This document shows positions 1-9,679 of a stretch of DNA of 37,524 nt, piece after piece; the first letter of the stretch is position 1; every line of letters begins with the position of its first letter. The notes beneath the pieces are model-generated. The model was given only the letters and a program-made list of their open reading frames with translations, was not told the DNA's origin and searched no databases. Made by a program: the position numbers and the translations under genes. Source of the DNA: Bacillus sp. V3-13 (GTDB lineage Bacteria > Bacillota > Bacilli > Bacillales > Cytobacillaceae); contig NZ_PGUZ01000082.1 in NCBI RefSeq assembly GCF_002860165.1, positions 1 through 37,524 on the forward strand, given 5' to 3'.

Positions 1-353
1 GCGGAATTTGAGATTTACGAGCGAAATTCGAGATTTACGAGCGGAATTTGAGATTTACGAGCGGAATTCGAGATTTACGAGCGGAAATCAAAATTTATGA
101 GCGGAATTTCAGATTTACGAGCGGAATTCGAGATTTACGAGCGGAATTTGAGATTTACGAGCGAAATTCGAGATTTACGAGCGGAACTCAAAATTTACGA
201 GCGGAATTCGAGATTTACGAGCGGAAATCAAAATTTATGAGCGGAATTTCAGATTTACGAGCGGAACTCAAAATTTACGAGCGAAATTTCAGATTTACGA
301 GCGGAAATCAAAATTTATGAGCGAAATTTCAGATTTACGAGCGGAACTCAAAT
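1..353. repeat. Tandem array of 20-bp units
   Basis: Seventeen complete units and one partial unit follow one another with no insertion or deletion, so the period is exactly 20 bp. A typical unit is GCGGAATTCGAGATTTACGA. Positions 4 (g/a) and 7-11 vary most, while the GCG start and the ATTTA(C/T)GA end are nearly fixed. There are no unique spacers, so this is not a CRISPR array. It ends just beyond the terminator hairpin of hmoB. The array reaches the window edge, so its full length is unknown. Related arrays with the same AGCGRAA core lie at 16659-16771 and 30506-30602. Confidence 0.95.
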
Positions 354-354
354 A

Positions 355-384
355 ACAAGAGGGATGAAGCGGGCCTTCATCCCT
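355..384 (-). terminator. Terminator of hmoB
   Basis: GGGATGAAG at 361-369 pairs perfectly with CTTCATCCC at 375-383 around a 5-nt loop. On the minus strand the hairpin begins three bases after the hmoB stop codon and is followed by a T-rich stretch. The tandem array begins directly beyond it. Confidence 0.75.
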
Positions 385-386
385 TG

Positions 387-971
<585 letters not shown>

Positions 972-1047
972 TTATAGAACATCTTTGCTATTAAGCGTCG
1001 GAAAAAATGTCAATTTTTCGACATTTATTGTGGTTAACTATACTTCA

Positions 1048-1073
1048 ATAGTGGAAAACGCTATAGTGGAAAC
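1048..1073 (+). repeat. Direct repeat upstream of hemE
   Basis: The sequence ATAGTGGAAAAC (1048-1059) is repeated as ATAGTGGAAAC (1063-1073), 15 bp apart start to start. The repeats lie just upstream of the likely hemE -35 box, so they could bind a regulator. No known operator is recognised. Confidence 0.4.
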
Positions 1074-1094
1074 AATTCATAAAATGTACGTTTC

Positions 1095-1122
1095 TTGCTG
1101 TTTCTTATTTTAAAGATAATAT
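1095..1122 (+). promoter_or_regulatory. Likely promoter of hemEHY
   Basis: TTGCTG (1095-1100) and TAATAT (1117-1122) are 16 bp apart and resemble a sigma-A promoter. The Shine-Dalgarno sequence of hemE follows about 30 bp later. Confidence 0.4.
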
Positions 1123-1168
1123 ATTAAAATGAAAGACAGGAAGTTTTTGAAAGGTGGATTATCTATAA

Positions 1169-2215
1169 ATGACAAAAGTGATCAATGAAACATTTTTAAA
1201 AGCGGCATCGGGAGAAAAAACGGACTTTGTTCCCGTTTGGTATATGCGCCAGGCCGGCCGTTCCCAGCCTGAATATAGAGAACTGAAGGAAAAGTATTCT
1301 TTATTCGAAATTACCCATCAGCCTGAATTATGCGCTTATGTAACAAGGCTGCCCGTTGAACAGTATAACGTCGACGCAGCGATATTGTATAAGGATATTA
1401 TGACGCCGCTGCCTGCGATCGGTGTAGATGTCGATATTAAAACGGGAGTTGGCCCGGTCATTTCCAATCCAATTCGTTCGCTCGCAGATGTTGAAAAGCT
1501 CGGTGAAATTAATCCTGAAAAAGATGTTCCTTACGTTCTCGAAACGATTAAAATTCTCACCAAAGAACAATTGTCGGTACCACTCATCGGGTTTGCCGGA
1601 GCTCCTTTTACCCTGGCCAGTTATATGGTCGAAGGAGGTCCTTCAAAAAACTACAACAAAACAAAAGCCTTCATGTATGCCGAACCGAAAGCATGGTTTG
1701 CCCTGATGGATAAGCTTGGCGAGATGACGATTACATATGTTCGGGCGCAAGTCAAAGCCGGTGCCAAAGCGATTCAAATCTTTGACTCATGGGTCGGAGC
1801 TTTAAATGTGGAAGATTATCGTTACTATATTAAGCCGGTAATGAATCGAATCTTTTCTGTTTTAAAGGAAGAAAAAGTGCCGCTCATTATGTTCGGAGTC
1901 GGTGCAAGCCATCTTGCCCTTGAATGGAACGATCTTCCCCTGGATGTAGTGGGACTCGATTGGCGTCTGCCGATTCAAGAAGCGAGAAAAATTGGCATTA
2001 CGAAAACTGTCCAGGGCAACCTCGATCCGGCCATTTTGCTGGCACCTTGGCATGTCGTAGAGGAAAAAACAAAAGCGATACTTGATGCCGGCATGGAACA
2101 TCCGGGATATATCTTTAACCTCGGCCATGGCGTGTTTCCGGATGTCGATCCTGAGACTTTAAAGCGTCTTACAGCCTTTGTCCATGACTATTCAGCATCA
2201 AAATTGAGCCGATAG
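1169..2215 (+). CDS. hemE: Uroporphyrinogen decarboxylase HemE
   Basis: HemE removes four carboxyl groups from uroporphyrinogen III to give coproporphyrinogen III, in the cytoplasm. The 348-residue length is normal for the family. The N-terminal signature [11 protein letters not shown], with the substrate-binding arginines, is at about residues 22-32. The second signature, [13 protein letters not shown], is also present. The ATG is preceded by AAGGTGG (1151-1157) with an 11-nt gap. It is the first gene of a hemE-hemH-hemY cluster. The gap to hemH is 87 bp, so a secondary promoter there cannot be excluded. The assignment is very secure. Confidence 0.97.
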   Translation: MTKVINETFLKAASGEKTDFVPVWYMRQAGRSQPEYRELKEKYSLFEITHQPELCAYVTRLPVEQYNVDAAILYKDIMTPLPAIGVDVDIKTGVGPVISNPIRSLADVEKLGEINPEKDVPYVLETIKILTKEQLSVPLIGFAGAPFTLASYMVEGGPSKNYNKTKAFMYAEPKAWFALMDKLGEMTITYVRAQVKAGAKAIQIFDSWVGALNVEDYRYYIKPVMNRIFSVLKEEKVPLIMFGVGASHLALEWNDLPLDVVGLDWRLPIQEARKIGITKTVQGNLDPAILLAPWHVVEEKTKAILDAGMEHPGYIFNLGHGVFPDVDPETLKRLTAFVHDYSASKLSR

Positions 2216-2302
2216 CCCTCATTTAAGCGTTTCATTTGGTAGTTTGAGCTTTTTTTTGGCACAATAGAGGACTATAGACTTAATTTTTAAGAGGTGGATA
2301 AC

Positions 2303-3235
2303 ATGGCACGAAAAAAAATGGGCTTGCTCGTGATGGCTTATGGAACCCCATATAAAGAAGAAGACATAGAAAGATATTATACCCATATTCGCAGAGGGAG
2401 AAAACCGTCCCCGGAGATGCTCGAAGACTTGCGGAGCAGGTATGAGGCGATCGGCGGCATCTCTCCGCTGGCAAGAATTACGCTTGAACAGGCGGAAAAG
2501 CTCGAGCAGCATTTAAATAAGATCCAAAATGATATTGAATTTAAAATGTATCTTGGTTTAAAGCATATCGAGCCTTTTATTGAAGATGCAGTAAAGCAAA
2601 TGCATGAAGATGGAATTGAAGAAGCGGTCAGCATTGTACTTGCTCCTCATTTTTCGACCTTCAGCATTAAATCGTATAACGGCCGCGCCCGGGAAGAAGC
2701 GGAAAAGCTCGGCGGCCCGCGGATCGTTTCGGTTGAAAGCTGGTATGATGAACCGAAATTCATTCGATATTGGTCGAGCCGAGTAAAGGAAACGTTTGAG
2801 CAGATGCCGGCTGAAGAACGGGACAAGGCGGTTTTAATCGTTTCTGCTCACAGCCTTCCTGAAAAGATTTTACAAATGGGCGATCCGTATCCAAATCAGC
2901 TGCAAAAGACAGCTGAAATGATTGCGGAGCAAGCGGGGGTTAAACATTATGAGGTGGGCTGGCAGAGTGCCGGCAACACACCGGAACCATGGCTTGGACC
3001 CGATGTCCAGGACTTAACGCGTGAACTTTACAACGAACATGGCTACAAAGCGTTTGTCTATGTGCCAGCCGGATTCGTTTCTGATCATTTGGAAGTTTTG
3101 TTTGATAACGATGTCGAATGCAAAACCGTGACAGATGAGGTGGGGGCAAGCTACTATCGCCCTGAAATGCCTAATGCCCAGCCTGAATTTATTGACGTGC
3201 TGGCAACGGTTGTACTGCATCATATTGGGAAATAA
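2303..3235 (+). CDS. hemH: Coproporphyrin III ferrochelatase HemH/CpfC
   Basis: The protein inserts ferrous iron into coproporphyrin III in the Gram-positive coproporphyrin-dependent heme pathway. It is 310 residues long, the same as B. subtilis HemH, and nearly every block is recognisable. These include [11 protein letters not shown] with the active-site loop Tyr13, the SAHSLPEKI motif with the metal-binding histidine at about residue 183, and DHLEVL with the conserved glutamate. A GTG at 2294 would extend the frame but is part of the ribosome-binding site AAGAGGTGG, so the ATG at 2303 is the start. The hemY start lies 28 bp beyond the stop, which suggests co-transcription. Confidence 0.97.
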   Translation: MARKKMGLLVMAYGTPYKEEDIERYYTHIRRGRKPSPEMLEDLRSRYEAIGGISPLARITLEQAEKLEQHLNKIQNDIEFKMYLGLKHIEPFIEDAVKQMHEDGIEEAVSIVLAPHFSTFSIKSYNGRAREEAEKLGGPRIVSVESWYDEPKFIRYWSSRVKETFEQMPAEERDKAVLIVSAHSLPEKILQMGDPYPNQLQKTAEMIAEQAGVKHYEVGWQSAGNTPEPWLGPDVQDLTRELYNEHGYKAFVYVPAGFVSDHLEVLFDNDVECKTVTDEVGASYYRPEMPNAQPEFIDVLATVVLHHIGK

Positions 3236-3263
3236 CATTATACGAAAAGAAGGCGATGTAATC

Positions 3264-4715
3264 GTGTTGCAAGGAAGAAAGAGGGTTGCTGTTATTGGCG
3301 GGGGAATCACCGGGCTGGCTGCTGCTTACTACCTGCAAAAGCAGGCAAGAGAGCAAAACCTGGCCATCGATGTCAACTTAATCGAGGCTTCCCACAGGCT
3401 CGGCGGTAAAATCCAGACAGTTGTAAGGGATGGATATGTGATTGAAAAGGGTCCGGATTCTTTTCTTGGCCGAAAGCAAAGTGCTTCAAGGCTTGCAAAA
3501 GAAGTGGGAATGGATGATCAATTGATTCATAATTCCGCTGGAAAATCATATGTTCTTGTCAAGGAGAGGCTCCATCCGATGCCGGGAGGTTCGATTATGG
3601 GAATCCCTACTGAGATTGCCCCTTTTGTGACGACCGGCCTGTTTTCCATCCCGGGAAAAATAAGAGCAGCAGCCGACTTTTTCTTGCCGCGCTCCAATCC
3701 TTCCGAGGACCAGTCGCTTGGACAATTTTTTCGGCGCCGGCTCGGGGACGAGGTTGTTGAAAACTTAATTGAGCCTTTGTTGTCCGGAATTTATGCCGGT
3801 GATATAGACCGTTTGAGCCTGATGTCTACATTCCCGCAATTTTACGAGGTTGAGCAAAAATACCGGAGTTTGATTTTGGGAATGAAAAAGGCAACTCCAG
3901 CCCGGCCGAAAAAAGGCAACCAAAAAGAAAAGGGCAAAGGCAAGGGGCTATTTTTAACCTTTGCTCCAGGATTACAGTCGTTTGTCGATGCGATTGAGTC
4001 GAAGCTTGAGCCCGGTTCAGTTTTAAAAGGGATGAAGGTTGAACAAATCATTCAAAAGCCGGGCGGCTATGAGATCGAATTAAATAACGGCGAAATCATT
4101 CTCGCCGACAGTATCATCTCGGCGGTTCCGCACCAGGCAGTGCCGATGTTATTCCCAGGAAATGACCTTTTCAGTGAATTAAAGAAGATGACTTCCACAT
4201 CTGTAGCAACTGTTGCGATGGCATTCCCAAAAGAAGCGATAAAAAAAGATATCGACGGCACAGGCTTTGTCGTTTCCCGGAACAGCGATTACACGATTAC
4301 AGCCTGTACGTGGACGCATAAAAAATGGCCGCATTCTACTCCTGACGGAAAAGTGCTGCTCCGCTGCTATGTAGGGAGAGCGGGAGACGAAGCGGTTGTT
4401 GGCCTGTCTGATGACGAAATCATCAAAATTGTCCTCGAAGATTTAAACAAAACGTTGGATATCACTGCCGAACCGGAATTTTCAATTATTTCACGATGGA
4501 ATGATTCAATGCCCCAGTATACTGTGGGCCATAAACAAATGGTTGAAAAGATAAAGGAAAAAATGCCGGCAGAATATCCGGGCATTTTTCTGGCCGGAAG
4601 CTCCTTCGAAGGCCTCGGTATCCCGGACTGTATTGATCAGGGCGAAGAAGCCGTCAAGCAGGTGTTGGATTACCTGTCTATAAATACAGAAGCAAAAACA
4701 GCTGTCAAATCTTGA
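3264..4715 (+). CDS. hemY: Coproporphyrinogen III oxidase HemY/CgoX
   Basis: This FAD-dependent oxidase converts coproporphyrinogen III to coproporphyrin III, the substrate of HemH. Its 483 residues begin with the dinucleotide-binding motif VIGGGITGLAAAYYL. Further matches are GPDSFLGRK, GDEVVENLIEPLLSGIYAGD, and the C-terminal FAD motif GLGIPDCIDQG. The frame is open far upstream through hemH, but the GTG at 3264 sits about 9 nt after AAGAAGG and gives the normal N-terminus; a TTG follows directly. A short Lys/Gly-rich, probably flexible stretch lies at about residues 212-229. With HemE and HemH it forms the late heme pathway. The final decarboxylase (HemQ/ChdC) is not in this window. Confidence 0.96.
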   Translation: MLQGRKRVAVIGGGITGLAAAYYLQKQAREQNLAIDVNLIEASHRLGGKIQTVVRDGYVIEKGPDSFLGRKQSASRLAKEVGMDDQLIHNSAGKSYVLVKERLHPMPGGSIMGIPTEIAPFVTTGLFSIPGKIRAAADFFLPRSNPSEDQSLGQFFRRRLGDEVVENLIEPLLSGIYAGDIDRLSLMSTFPQFYEVEQKYRSLILGMKKATPARPKKGNQKEKGKGKGLFLTFAPGLQSFVDAIESKLEPGSVLKGMKVEQIIQKPGGYEIELNNGEIILADSIISAVPHQAVPMLFPGNDLFSELKKMTSTSVATVAMAFPKEAIKKDIDGTGFVVSRNSDYTITACTWTHKKWPHSTPDGKVLLRCYVGRAGDEAVVGLSDDEIIKIVLEDLNKTLDITAEPEFSIISRWNDSMPQYTVGHKQMVEKIKEKMPAEYPGIFLAGSSFEGLGIPDCIDQGEEAVKQVLDYLSINTEAKTAVKS

Positions 4716-4772
4716 GCTGAAAATCGCTTGCTCGTATAATAGATTTTCTAAATAATAGTTGCGAACCATTGC

Positions 4773-4813
4773 AAAAAACCAGCCGCTCATCTAAACTGAA
4801 CGGCTGGTTTTTT
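4773..4813. terminator. Bidirectional terminator after hemY
   Basis: AACCAGCCG (4777-4785) pairs with CGGCTGGTT (4801-4809). It is followed by a T run on the plus strand and preceded by an A run, so it can also serve the minus-strand yhfH gene. Confidence 0.88.
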
Positions 4814-4861
4814 ATATGTGATTTATTTCAAAACAGAAAGCGGGTAAATACTCCTAAACTA

Positions 4862-4996
4862 TTAAATATCGGTTACTCCCAAGCAATGGTCACATTTGTT
4901 GCCGTAGCATTCATGCTGCTCGTCAATGGTTTTTCCGCATTCGGCACATTCTTTCGGCGGTAAATTTCTAAAAAAATCCATAACGTTAAAAATCAT
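4862..4996 (-). CDS. yhfH: YhfH family zinc-ribbon miniprotein
   Basis: The 44-residue product contains CAEC (17-20) and CDHC (35-38), two CxxC knuckles that probably bind one zinc ion. The N-terminal MDFFRNLPPKEC and the central EQHECYGNKC fit the YhfH family of Bacillaceae. The start ATG has a strong GGAGG 9 nt upstream and a good promoter before it. It converges with hemY across a shared terminator and lies beside yhfI, the same neighbour order as in B. subtilis. Its function is unknown. Confidence 0.85.
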   Translation of the reverse strand: MIFNVMDFFRNLPPKECAECGKTIDEQHECYGNKCDHCLGVTDI

Positions 4997-5038
4997 CGTT
5001 GTTAACCTCCATTTTTTAAATAATCTGAATTTAATACC

Positions 5039-5067
5039 ATTGTATTATAACAGATTATTTATGTCAA
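5039..5067 (-). promoter_or_regulatory. Promoter of yhfH
   Basis: On the minus strand the -35 box is a perfect TTGACA (5062-5067) and the -10 box is TACAAT (5039-5044), with a 17-bp spacer. The -10 box is 43 bp upstream of the start codon. Confidence 0.75.
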
Positions 5068-5204
5068 TATCTGTTTCAATACAATTTTAAAAAAGATAAA
5101 AAACAATGACTATTGGAATCGATAAACCGGGAAATGGAAATGGATCATAGATTTTTGGTACTATCAAATAAGAAGCAATAATTCCGTATTAGGAGGCGTA
5201 TTCA

Positions 5205-5936
5205 GTGAAATTAACGGTAATCGGCTGTTGGGGAGGCTACCCGAAGGTAAATGAAGCAAGCACAGGATATTTACTTGAGGAGAATGGATTCAAGCTGCTA
5301 ATTGATTGCGGCAGCGGTGTCCTTTCGAAGCTTCAGAATATCATCCAGCCGGAAGAAATAGACTCTGTGATCGTGTCGCATTATCATGCTGACCATATTG
5401 CAGATATTGGCGTTTTGCAGCATGCAAGATTAATTCAATCTTTCCTTGGCAAGCAAATGGATGTTCTGCCTATCTATGCGCCTGAGTCTGCAGAGGAGTT
5501 TCCAAAGCTTACACATAAAAACATCACAAACGGAATCGAATATGATCCCAATGAAGTACTTACAGTAGGACCATTTAACATCCGTTTTTTACGGACAGAC
5601 CACCCGGTTCCATGTTATGCGATGAGGATTGAGGCTGGCGGAAAAGTGCTTGTGTATACTGCTGATACGTCATACAAACAGGAACTGGAGCAGTTTAGCA
5701 AAGACGCAGACCTGCTCTTATGCGAATGTAACTTTTACAAAGAACAGGACGGGAAAGATGCTGGCCACATGAATAGTCTTGATGCAGGCAAACTTGCAGC
5801 TGTGGCGAATGTGAAAAGCCTGATTCTGACGCACCTGCCTCATTATGGAGATATTTATCGCCTCAAGGAAGAAGCAGGTGAGGTTTTCAATGGCCCGATT
5901 TCAGTAGCGGCTGAGAATCTGTCGATGACTTTATAA
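5205..5936 (+). CDS. yhfI: MBL-fold hydrolase, YhfI-like
   Basis: The 243-residue protein is a metallo-beta-lactamase-fold hydrolase close to B. subtilis YhfI. The zinc-binding motif HYHADHI is at about residues 60-66. Further ligands probably come from the histidine in RTDHPV, the aspartate in YTADTSY and the histidine in LTHLPH. The motif CECN and GHMNS resemble the RNase Z/ElaC-like or phosphodiesterase branch, but no tRNA-binding arm is apparent. The GTG start follows GGAGGCG. The lplJ start is 17 bp downstream, so the two are probably an operon. The physiological substrate is not known. Confidence 0.88.
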   Translation: MKLTVIGCWGGYPKVNEASTGYLLEENGFKLLIDCGSGVLSKLQNIIQPEEIDSVIVSHYHADHIADIGVLQHARLIQSFLGKQMDVLPIYAPESAEEFPKLTHKNITNGIEYDPNEVLTVGPFNIRFLRTDHPVPCYAMRIEAGGKVLVYTADTSYKQELEQFSKDADLLLCECNFYKEQDGKDAGHMNSLDAGKLAAVANVKSLILTHLPHYGDIYRLKEEAGEVFNGPISVAAENLSMTL

Positions 5937-5952
5937 AAGAGGAGATTGTGAC

Positions 5953-6942
5953 ATGTTATTTATCGATAACGAGGGAATTACAGACCCGCGTATTAATCTG
6001 GCAATAGAAGAATACGCATTGAAAAATCTGGATATCAACGAGACATATTTGCTGTTTTACATAAACGAACCATCGATTATTATTGGCAAAAACCAGAATA
6101 CGATCGAGGAAATTAATACGGAATATGTTGAGAGTAAAGGCATCCATGTCGTCCGCAGATTGTCCGGAGGCGGAGCGGTTTATCATGATCTCGGGAATTT
6201 GAATTTCAGCTTTATTACAAAAGACGATGGCGAGAGCTTTCACAACTTCAAAAAGTTTACAGAACCGGTCATTGCCGCACTCCAGAAGCTTGGTGTAAAT
6301 GCAGAGCTGAGCGGGCGCAATGACATCGTTGCCGAAGGCAGAAAGATTTCAGGCAATGCGCAATTTTCAACAAGGGGAAGAATGTTCAGCCATGGCACGC
6401 TCCTGTTCAATTCCGAAATCGAACACGTTGTCTCGGCATTGAATGTAAAAAAAGATAAGATTGAATCAAAAGGAATTAAATCAATCCGCAGCAGGGTAGC
6501 CAATATTTCAGAGCTTTTAGCTGATCCTATCCCGATTGAACAGTTTAGAGAACTGCTCTTAAAAAATATTTTCAGCAATGAGGAAAACATTCCGCAATAT
6601 AAGGTGACGGAGGATGACTGGAAAAAAATCAATCAAATTTCCGAGGAGCGCTACCGGAACTGGGATTGGAACTATGGGAAATCGCCCAAGTTTAATCTCC
6701 AGCACTCACACCGCTTTCCAGTTGGCCAGATTGACGTGAGACTGGAAGTGAATAAGGGCAGCATCGAAAACTGCAAAATCTACGGAGACTTTTTCGGAGT
6801 GGGCGACGTTTCAGAAATTGAAGAGAAGCTTACAGGAATCAAGTATGGAAAATCTGAAATTGAAGCATCCCTTGAGGGTGTGGACATTCGCCATTACTTC
6901 GGCAATATTTCAAAAGAAGACTTTGTGAACTTAGTATATTAA
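5953..6942 (+). CDS. lplJ: Lipoate-protein ligase LplJ
   Basis: LplJ activates free lipoate or octanoate with ATP and attaches it to lipoyl domains of GcvH and the 2-oxoacid dehydrogenases. The 329-residue sequence is very close to B. subtilis LplJ. It shows RRLSGGGAVYHDLGN (the lipoyl-AMP-binding RRxxGGG loop), the KISGNAQ motif with the catalytic lysine, and a C-terminal accessory domain (KFNLQHSHRFPVG). The ATG follows AGAGGAG at a good distance. It lies between yhfI and lcfB, as in B. subtilis, and is followed by a hairpin terminator. Confidence 0.95.
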   Translation: MLFIDNEGITDPRINLAIEEYALKNLDINETYLLFYINEPSIIIGKNQNTIEEINTEYVESKGIHVVRRLSGGGAVYHDLGNLNFSFITKDDGESFHNFKKFTEPVIAALQKLGVNAELSGRNDIVAEGRKISGNAQFSTRGRMFSHGTLLFNSEIEHVVSALNVKKDKIESKGIKSIRSRVANISELLADPIPIEQFRELLLKNIFSNEENIPQYKVTEDDWKKINQISEERYRNWDWNYGKSPKFNLQHSHRFPVGQIDVRLEVNKGSIENCKIYGDFFGVGDVSEIEEKLTGIKYGKSEIEASLEGVDIRHYFGNISKEDFVNLVY

Positions 6943-6950
6943 GAAAACAG

Positions 6951-6981
6951 CAGTGTCCGGCCAGGGCACTGTATTTTTATA
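6951..6981 (+). terminator. Terminator of yhfI-lplJ
   Basis: CAGTGTCC (6951-6958) pairs with GGGCACTG (6964-6971), including one G-U pair, around the loop GGCCA. A TATTTTTAT tail follows. Confidence 0.75.
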
Positions 6982-7060
6982 TAATAGCATGATACAGCAA
7001 GTGATTCGAAAAGATAAATAAAGAAAGTTTGAAAAATTTATATTTGTATGACGATTATTC

Positions 7061-7089
7061 TTGAGTATGGAACTTTTTTTCAATATAAT
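7061..7089 (+). promoter_or_regulatory. Promoter of lcfB
   Basis: TTGAGT (7061-7066) and a perfect TATAAT (7084-7089) are separated by exactly 17 bp. The expected transcription start is near 7096, upstream of the palindromic operator. Confidence 0.75.
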
Positions 7090-7113
7090 GAATTTAGAAA
7101 ATTTACGCCCAAG

Positions 7114-7133
7114 AAATGAATGATCATTCATTT
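7114..7133 (+). promoter_or_regulatory. Palindromic FadR-like operator
   Basis: This 20-bp stretch is a perfect palindrome, AAATGAATGATCATTCATTT. Its half-site TGAATGA matches the half-site of the fatty-acid regulator FadR of B. subtilis, which also controls lcfB there. The known FadR box has about 4 bp between the half-sites; here they abut. The site lies about 18-37 nt after the predicted transcription start, so it could act as a roadblock. The regulator is inferred. Confidence 0.65.
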
Positions 7134-7170
7134 TTGGTTCGTATTTTTTTGAAAAGGGGAGGGGTTAAGC

Positions 7171-8730
7171 TTGAATTTATCAGATCAGCTTCATGAAACT
7201 GCAAAGGTACTGGCGGGTAAACCCGCGTATTATTTTATGGACCAATCCAGTACATATGCCGAACTGGACGGGACTGTCACAAAATTTGCCTCGGGACTTG
7301 AAAAGCTTGGAGTTAAAAAAGGGGATCATATTGCACTGCTATTAGGCAATTCACCGTATTTTGTAATTAGCCTATATGGTGCACTTCGGCTTGGTGCCAC
7401 CGTCATTCCGATTAATCCAATTTATACACCGGATGAAATTGGCTATATTTTGAAAAATGGCGACGTTAAGGTCGTTGTTGCACTTGACCTTTTACTTCCG
7501 CTTGCTGAAAAAATGCATCATACCCTGTCTGATGTCGAGAAATACATTATCTGTGAAACTCCGCAAGGACAACAGGCGGGAACAGATGTAACAAGCTTAT
7601 CAGTATTCCTGAAATTGAAACCGTTTACAGAAGTGGTTGCTACAGGTGAGCCTGCATATGTCGGCCCTGATCTCAAGGAAGAGGATGTCGCTGTCATTCT
7701 GTATACATCAGGAACAACGGGTAAGCCGAAAGGTGCTATGCTAACGCATAGAAATCTTTACCGAAATGCAAAGGATAGCGGTGATTATCTGAAGATCAAT
7801 CAGGATGACAGGGTCATTACCACCCTGCCCATGTTTCACGTCTTTTGTTTAACGGTTGCTTTGAATGCGCCGCTCATGAATGGAGCCACGATCTTAATTG
7901 ATCCGAAGTTCAGCCCGAAAGAGATTTTTCGTCTCGCCAGAAAATATCAACCAACTGTGTTTGCGGGCGTACCAACGATGTATAATTTCCTTCTGCAATA
8001 TGAGGAGGGCAATCCTGACGACTTGAAATCGCTCCGCTTATGCATTTCTGGTGGCGCTTCCATGCCTGTTGCCCTTTTAAAAAGCTTTGAGAAAAAATTT
8101 AATGTCCTCGTGTCAGAAGGCTATGGATTATCAGAAGCATCACCTGTTACATGCTTTAACCCGCTCGACCGTCCGCGCAAACCCGGGTCGATTGGACGGT
8201 CTATTGTGAATGTTGAAAACAAAGTTGTTAATGAGCTCGGAGAAGAGGTTCCGGTTGGCGAAGTTGGCGAATTAATCGTCAGGGGTCCAAACGTCATGAA
8301 AGGCTATTATAAAATGCCTGAAGATACAGCAGCAACGATTCGTGGCGGTTGGCTTTACACCGGGGATTTAGCAAGGATGGATGAAGAAGGCTATTTTTAT
8401 ATCGTCGATCGGAAAAAGGACATGATTTTAGTCGGCGGCTATAATGTTTACCCGCGCGAAGTCGAAGAGGTTTTGTACAATCATCCAGATGTAGTGGAGG
8501 TTGCCGTGATCGGAATTCCGGATCCGAACTTGGGAGAAGCGGTGAAGTGCTATGTTGTTTCAAAAAATCCACAGCTAACTGAAAAGGACTTGTTTGAATA
8601 TTGCAGTGAGCACCTTGCCAAATATAAAATTCCGTCAGAGATCGTGTTTCTTGAGGAGCTTCCGAAAAATACAACCGGAAAAATTTTAAGAAGGGCACTC
8701 AAGAATCAAGAAGTCGCCTCATCCAAGTAA
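7171..8730 (+). CDS. lcfB: Long-chain fatty acid-CoA ligase LcfB
   Basis: The 519-residue enzyme activates long-chain fatty acids to acyl-CoA with ATP, for beta-oxidation. It has the AMP-binding P-loop [14 protein letters not shown] at about residue 176, the [11 protein letters not shown] motif, the hinge [13 protein letters not shown] and [10 protein letters not shown], and the C-terminal catalytic-lysine motif NTTGKILRR. It is very similar to B. subtilis LcfB (YhfL). The start is TTG, preceded by GGGGAGGGG. It follows a strong promoter and a FadR-like palindrome, so repression lifted by long-chain acyl-CoA is likely. It is monocistronic, ending in its own terminator. Confidence 0.95.
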   Translation: MNLSDQLHETAKVLAGKPAYYFMDQSSTYAELDGTVTKFASGLEKLGVKKGDHIALLLGNSPYFVISLYGALRLGATVIPINPIYTPDEIGYILKNGDVKVVVALDLLLPLAEKMHHTLSDVEKYIICETPQGQQAGTDVTSLSVFLKLKPFTEVVATGEPAYVGPDLKEEDVAVILYTSGTTGKPKGAMLTHRNLYRNAKDSGDYLKINQDDRVITTLPMFHVFCLTVALNAPLMNGATILIDPKFSPKEIFRLARKYQPTVFAGVPTMYNFLLQYEEGNPDDLKSLRLCISGGASMPVALLKSFEKKFNVLVSEGYGLSEASPVTCFNPLDRPRKPGSIGRSIVNVENKVVNELGEEVPVGEVGELIVRGPNVMKGYYKMPEDTAATIRGGWLYTGDLARMDEEGYFYIVDRKKDMILVGGYNVYPREVEEVLYNHPDVVEVAVIGIPDPNLGEAVKCYVVSKNPQLTEKDLFEYCSEHLAKYKIPSEIVFLEELPKNTTGKILRRALKNQEVASSK

Positions 8731-8751
8731 ATTGCAATTTTTAACAGGACA

Positions 8752-8784
8752 TAAAAGACCGAAATATCATGTTTTGGTCTTTTT
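8752..8784 (+). terminator. Terminator of lcfB
   Basis: AAAGACCGAAA (8754-8764) pairs with TTTTGGTCTTT (8772-8782), with one G-U pair, followed by a short T run. Confidence 0.8.
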
Positions 8785-8855
8785 GTTGATTTATTCCATA
8801 TCACCTTTTGTTATAATACGATTAGTTAATAAGCACTAAAAAATGGGGTATGAAA

Positions 8856-9617
8856 ATGATTGAACAAAATAGTCGGCTGCCGTTGTATGTTCAATTGAAG
8901 CTATCAATAATCAAGCAGATTGAGCAAGGCCTATATAAAAATGGGGATAAAATCCCGACTGAGCATGACCTTTCTGAAAAATATAATATTAGTAGACCGA
9001 CAGTCAGACAGGCTTTAGCGGAGCTTGTCCAAGAGGGGTATTTAGTGAAAAGAAGAGGCTTGGGCACCTATGTTTCCAATCCTGTCATAATAGGTAATGC
9101 TTCAGTATTCCGCACCTTTGCAGAAGAAATGGAGATATTCGGATTCAACCATAGTGCCAAGTTAATTTCAAAGAAGGTATATCCCTCGCCAAAGGACTTG
9201 GCAGATACATTATCCATTGACCGGGGAGAAGAAGTGTTTGAGATTGTTCGTTTAAGGTATGCGAATAATAAGCCTTTGGCAATTCGGACTTCAATTATTC
9301 CTGTTAGAATATATCCCAACCTGTTGGAAGAGGATCTTGAGGTGCTGTATTCTTTATTTGCTCAAAAAGGGATTTTTCCTACACGATCAAAACAAACATT
9401 TCAAGCTGTGCCAGCCACAAAAGCGGAAGCTGAATTATTGAACATTTCGGAAGGAATGCCTTTAATGTTATGGGATGGACTTGTTTTTACAGACAATAAC
9501 CAGCCTTTGGAAAAAGTAAAGGTTGTTTATCTCGGGTCTCATTTTCGCTTCGAAATTGACCAAACGAGAGAACAATCAAATGTTCAATTTAATAGTCAAA
9601 TAGACAAAAGGAGCTAG
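8856..9617 (+). CDS. GntR family regulator, HutC/UTRA type
   Basis: The 253-residue protein has an N-terminal winged helix, with RLPLYVQLK then GDKIPTEHDLSEKYNISRPTVRQALAEL at about residues 7-60. A UTRA ligand-binding domain fills the remainder (FEIVRLRYANNKPLAIRTSIIP is typical). HutC-type regulators usually repress transport and catabolic genes until a small effector binds. The gene directly precedes the ABC-hydrolase operon, so that operon is its likely target. The ATG at 8850 is too close to the GGGG ribosome-binding site, so I use the ATG at 8856. A TATAAT lies at 8812-8817, but I see no convincing -35 box. The effector is unknown. Confidence 0.88.
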   Translation: MIEQNSRLPLYVQLKLSIIKQIEQGLYKNGDKIPTEHDLSEKYNISRPTVRQALAELVQEGYLVKRRGLGTYVSNPVIIGNASVFRTFAEEMEIFGFNHSAKLISKKVYPSPKDLADTLSIDRGEEVFEIVRLRYANNKPLAIRTSIIPVRIYPNLLEEDLEVLYSLFAQKGIFPTRSKQTFQAVPATKAEAELLNISEGMPLMLWDGLVFTDNNQPLEKVKVVYLGSHFRFEIDQTREQSNVQFNSQIDKRS

Positions 9618-9657
9618 ACTAAAAAGCATAATACGCTTTTTGATCTTGCTCCTTTTT
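9606..9657 (+). terminator. Terminator overlapping the gntR stop
   Basis: AAAAGGAGC (9606-9614) pairs with GCTCCTTTT (9648-9656). Inside it AAAAAGC (9621-9627) pairs with GCTTTTT (9635-9641). A T run follows. The outer stem includes the last codons of the gntR gene. It separates gntR from the operon behind it. Confidence 0.82.
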
Positions 9658-9679
9658 TTATTTTTTCTAAAAAAACCTT

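Noticed and set aside
48-320. Open frame of 90 codons through the first tandem array
   Set aside because: It exists only because the 20-bp repeat happens to lack stops in this frame. Three units make a 20-residue periodic peptide, there is no ribosome-binding site, and it runs against hmoB's terminator.
1-353. CRISPR array
   Set aside because: Units abut exactly every 20 bp without unique spacers, and there are no cas genes in the window.
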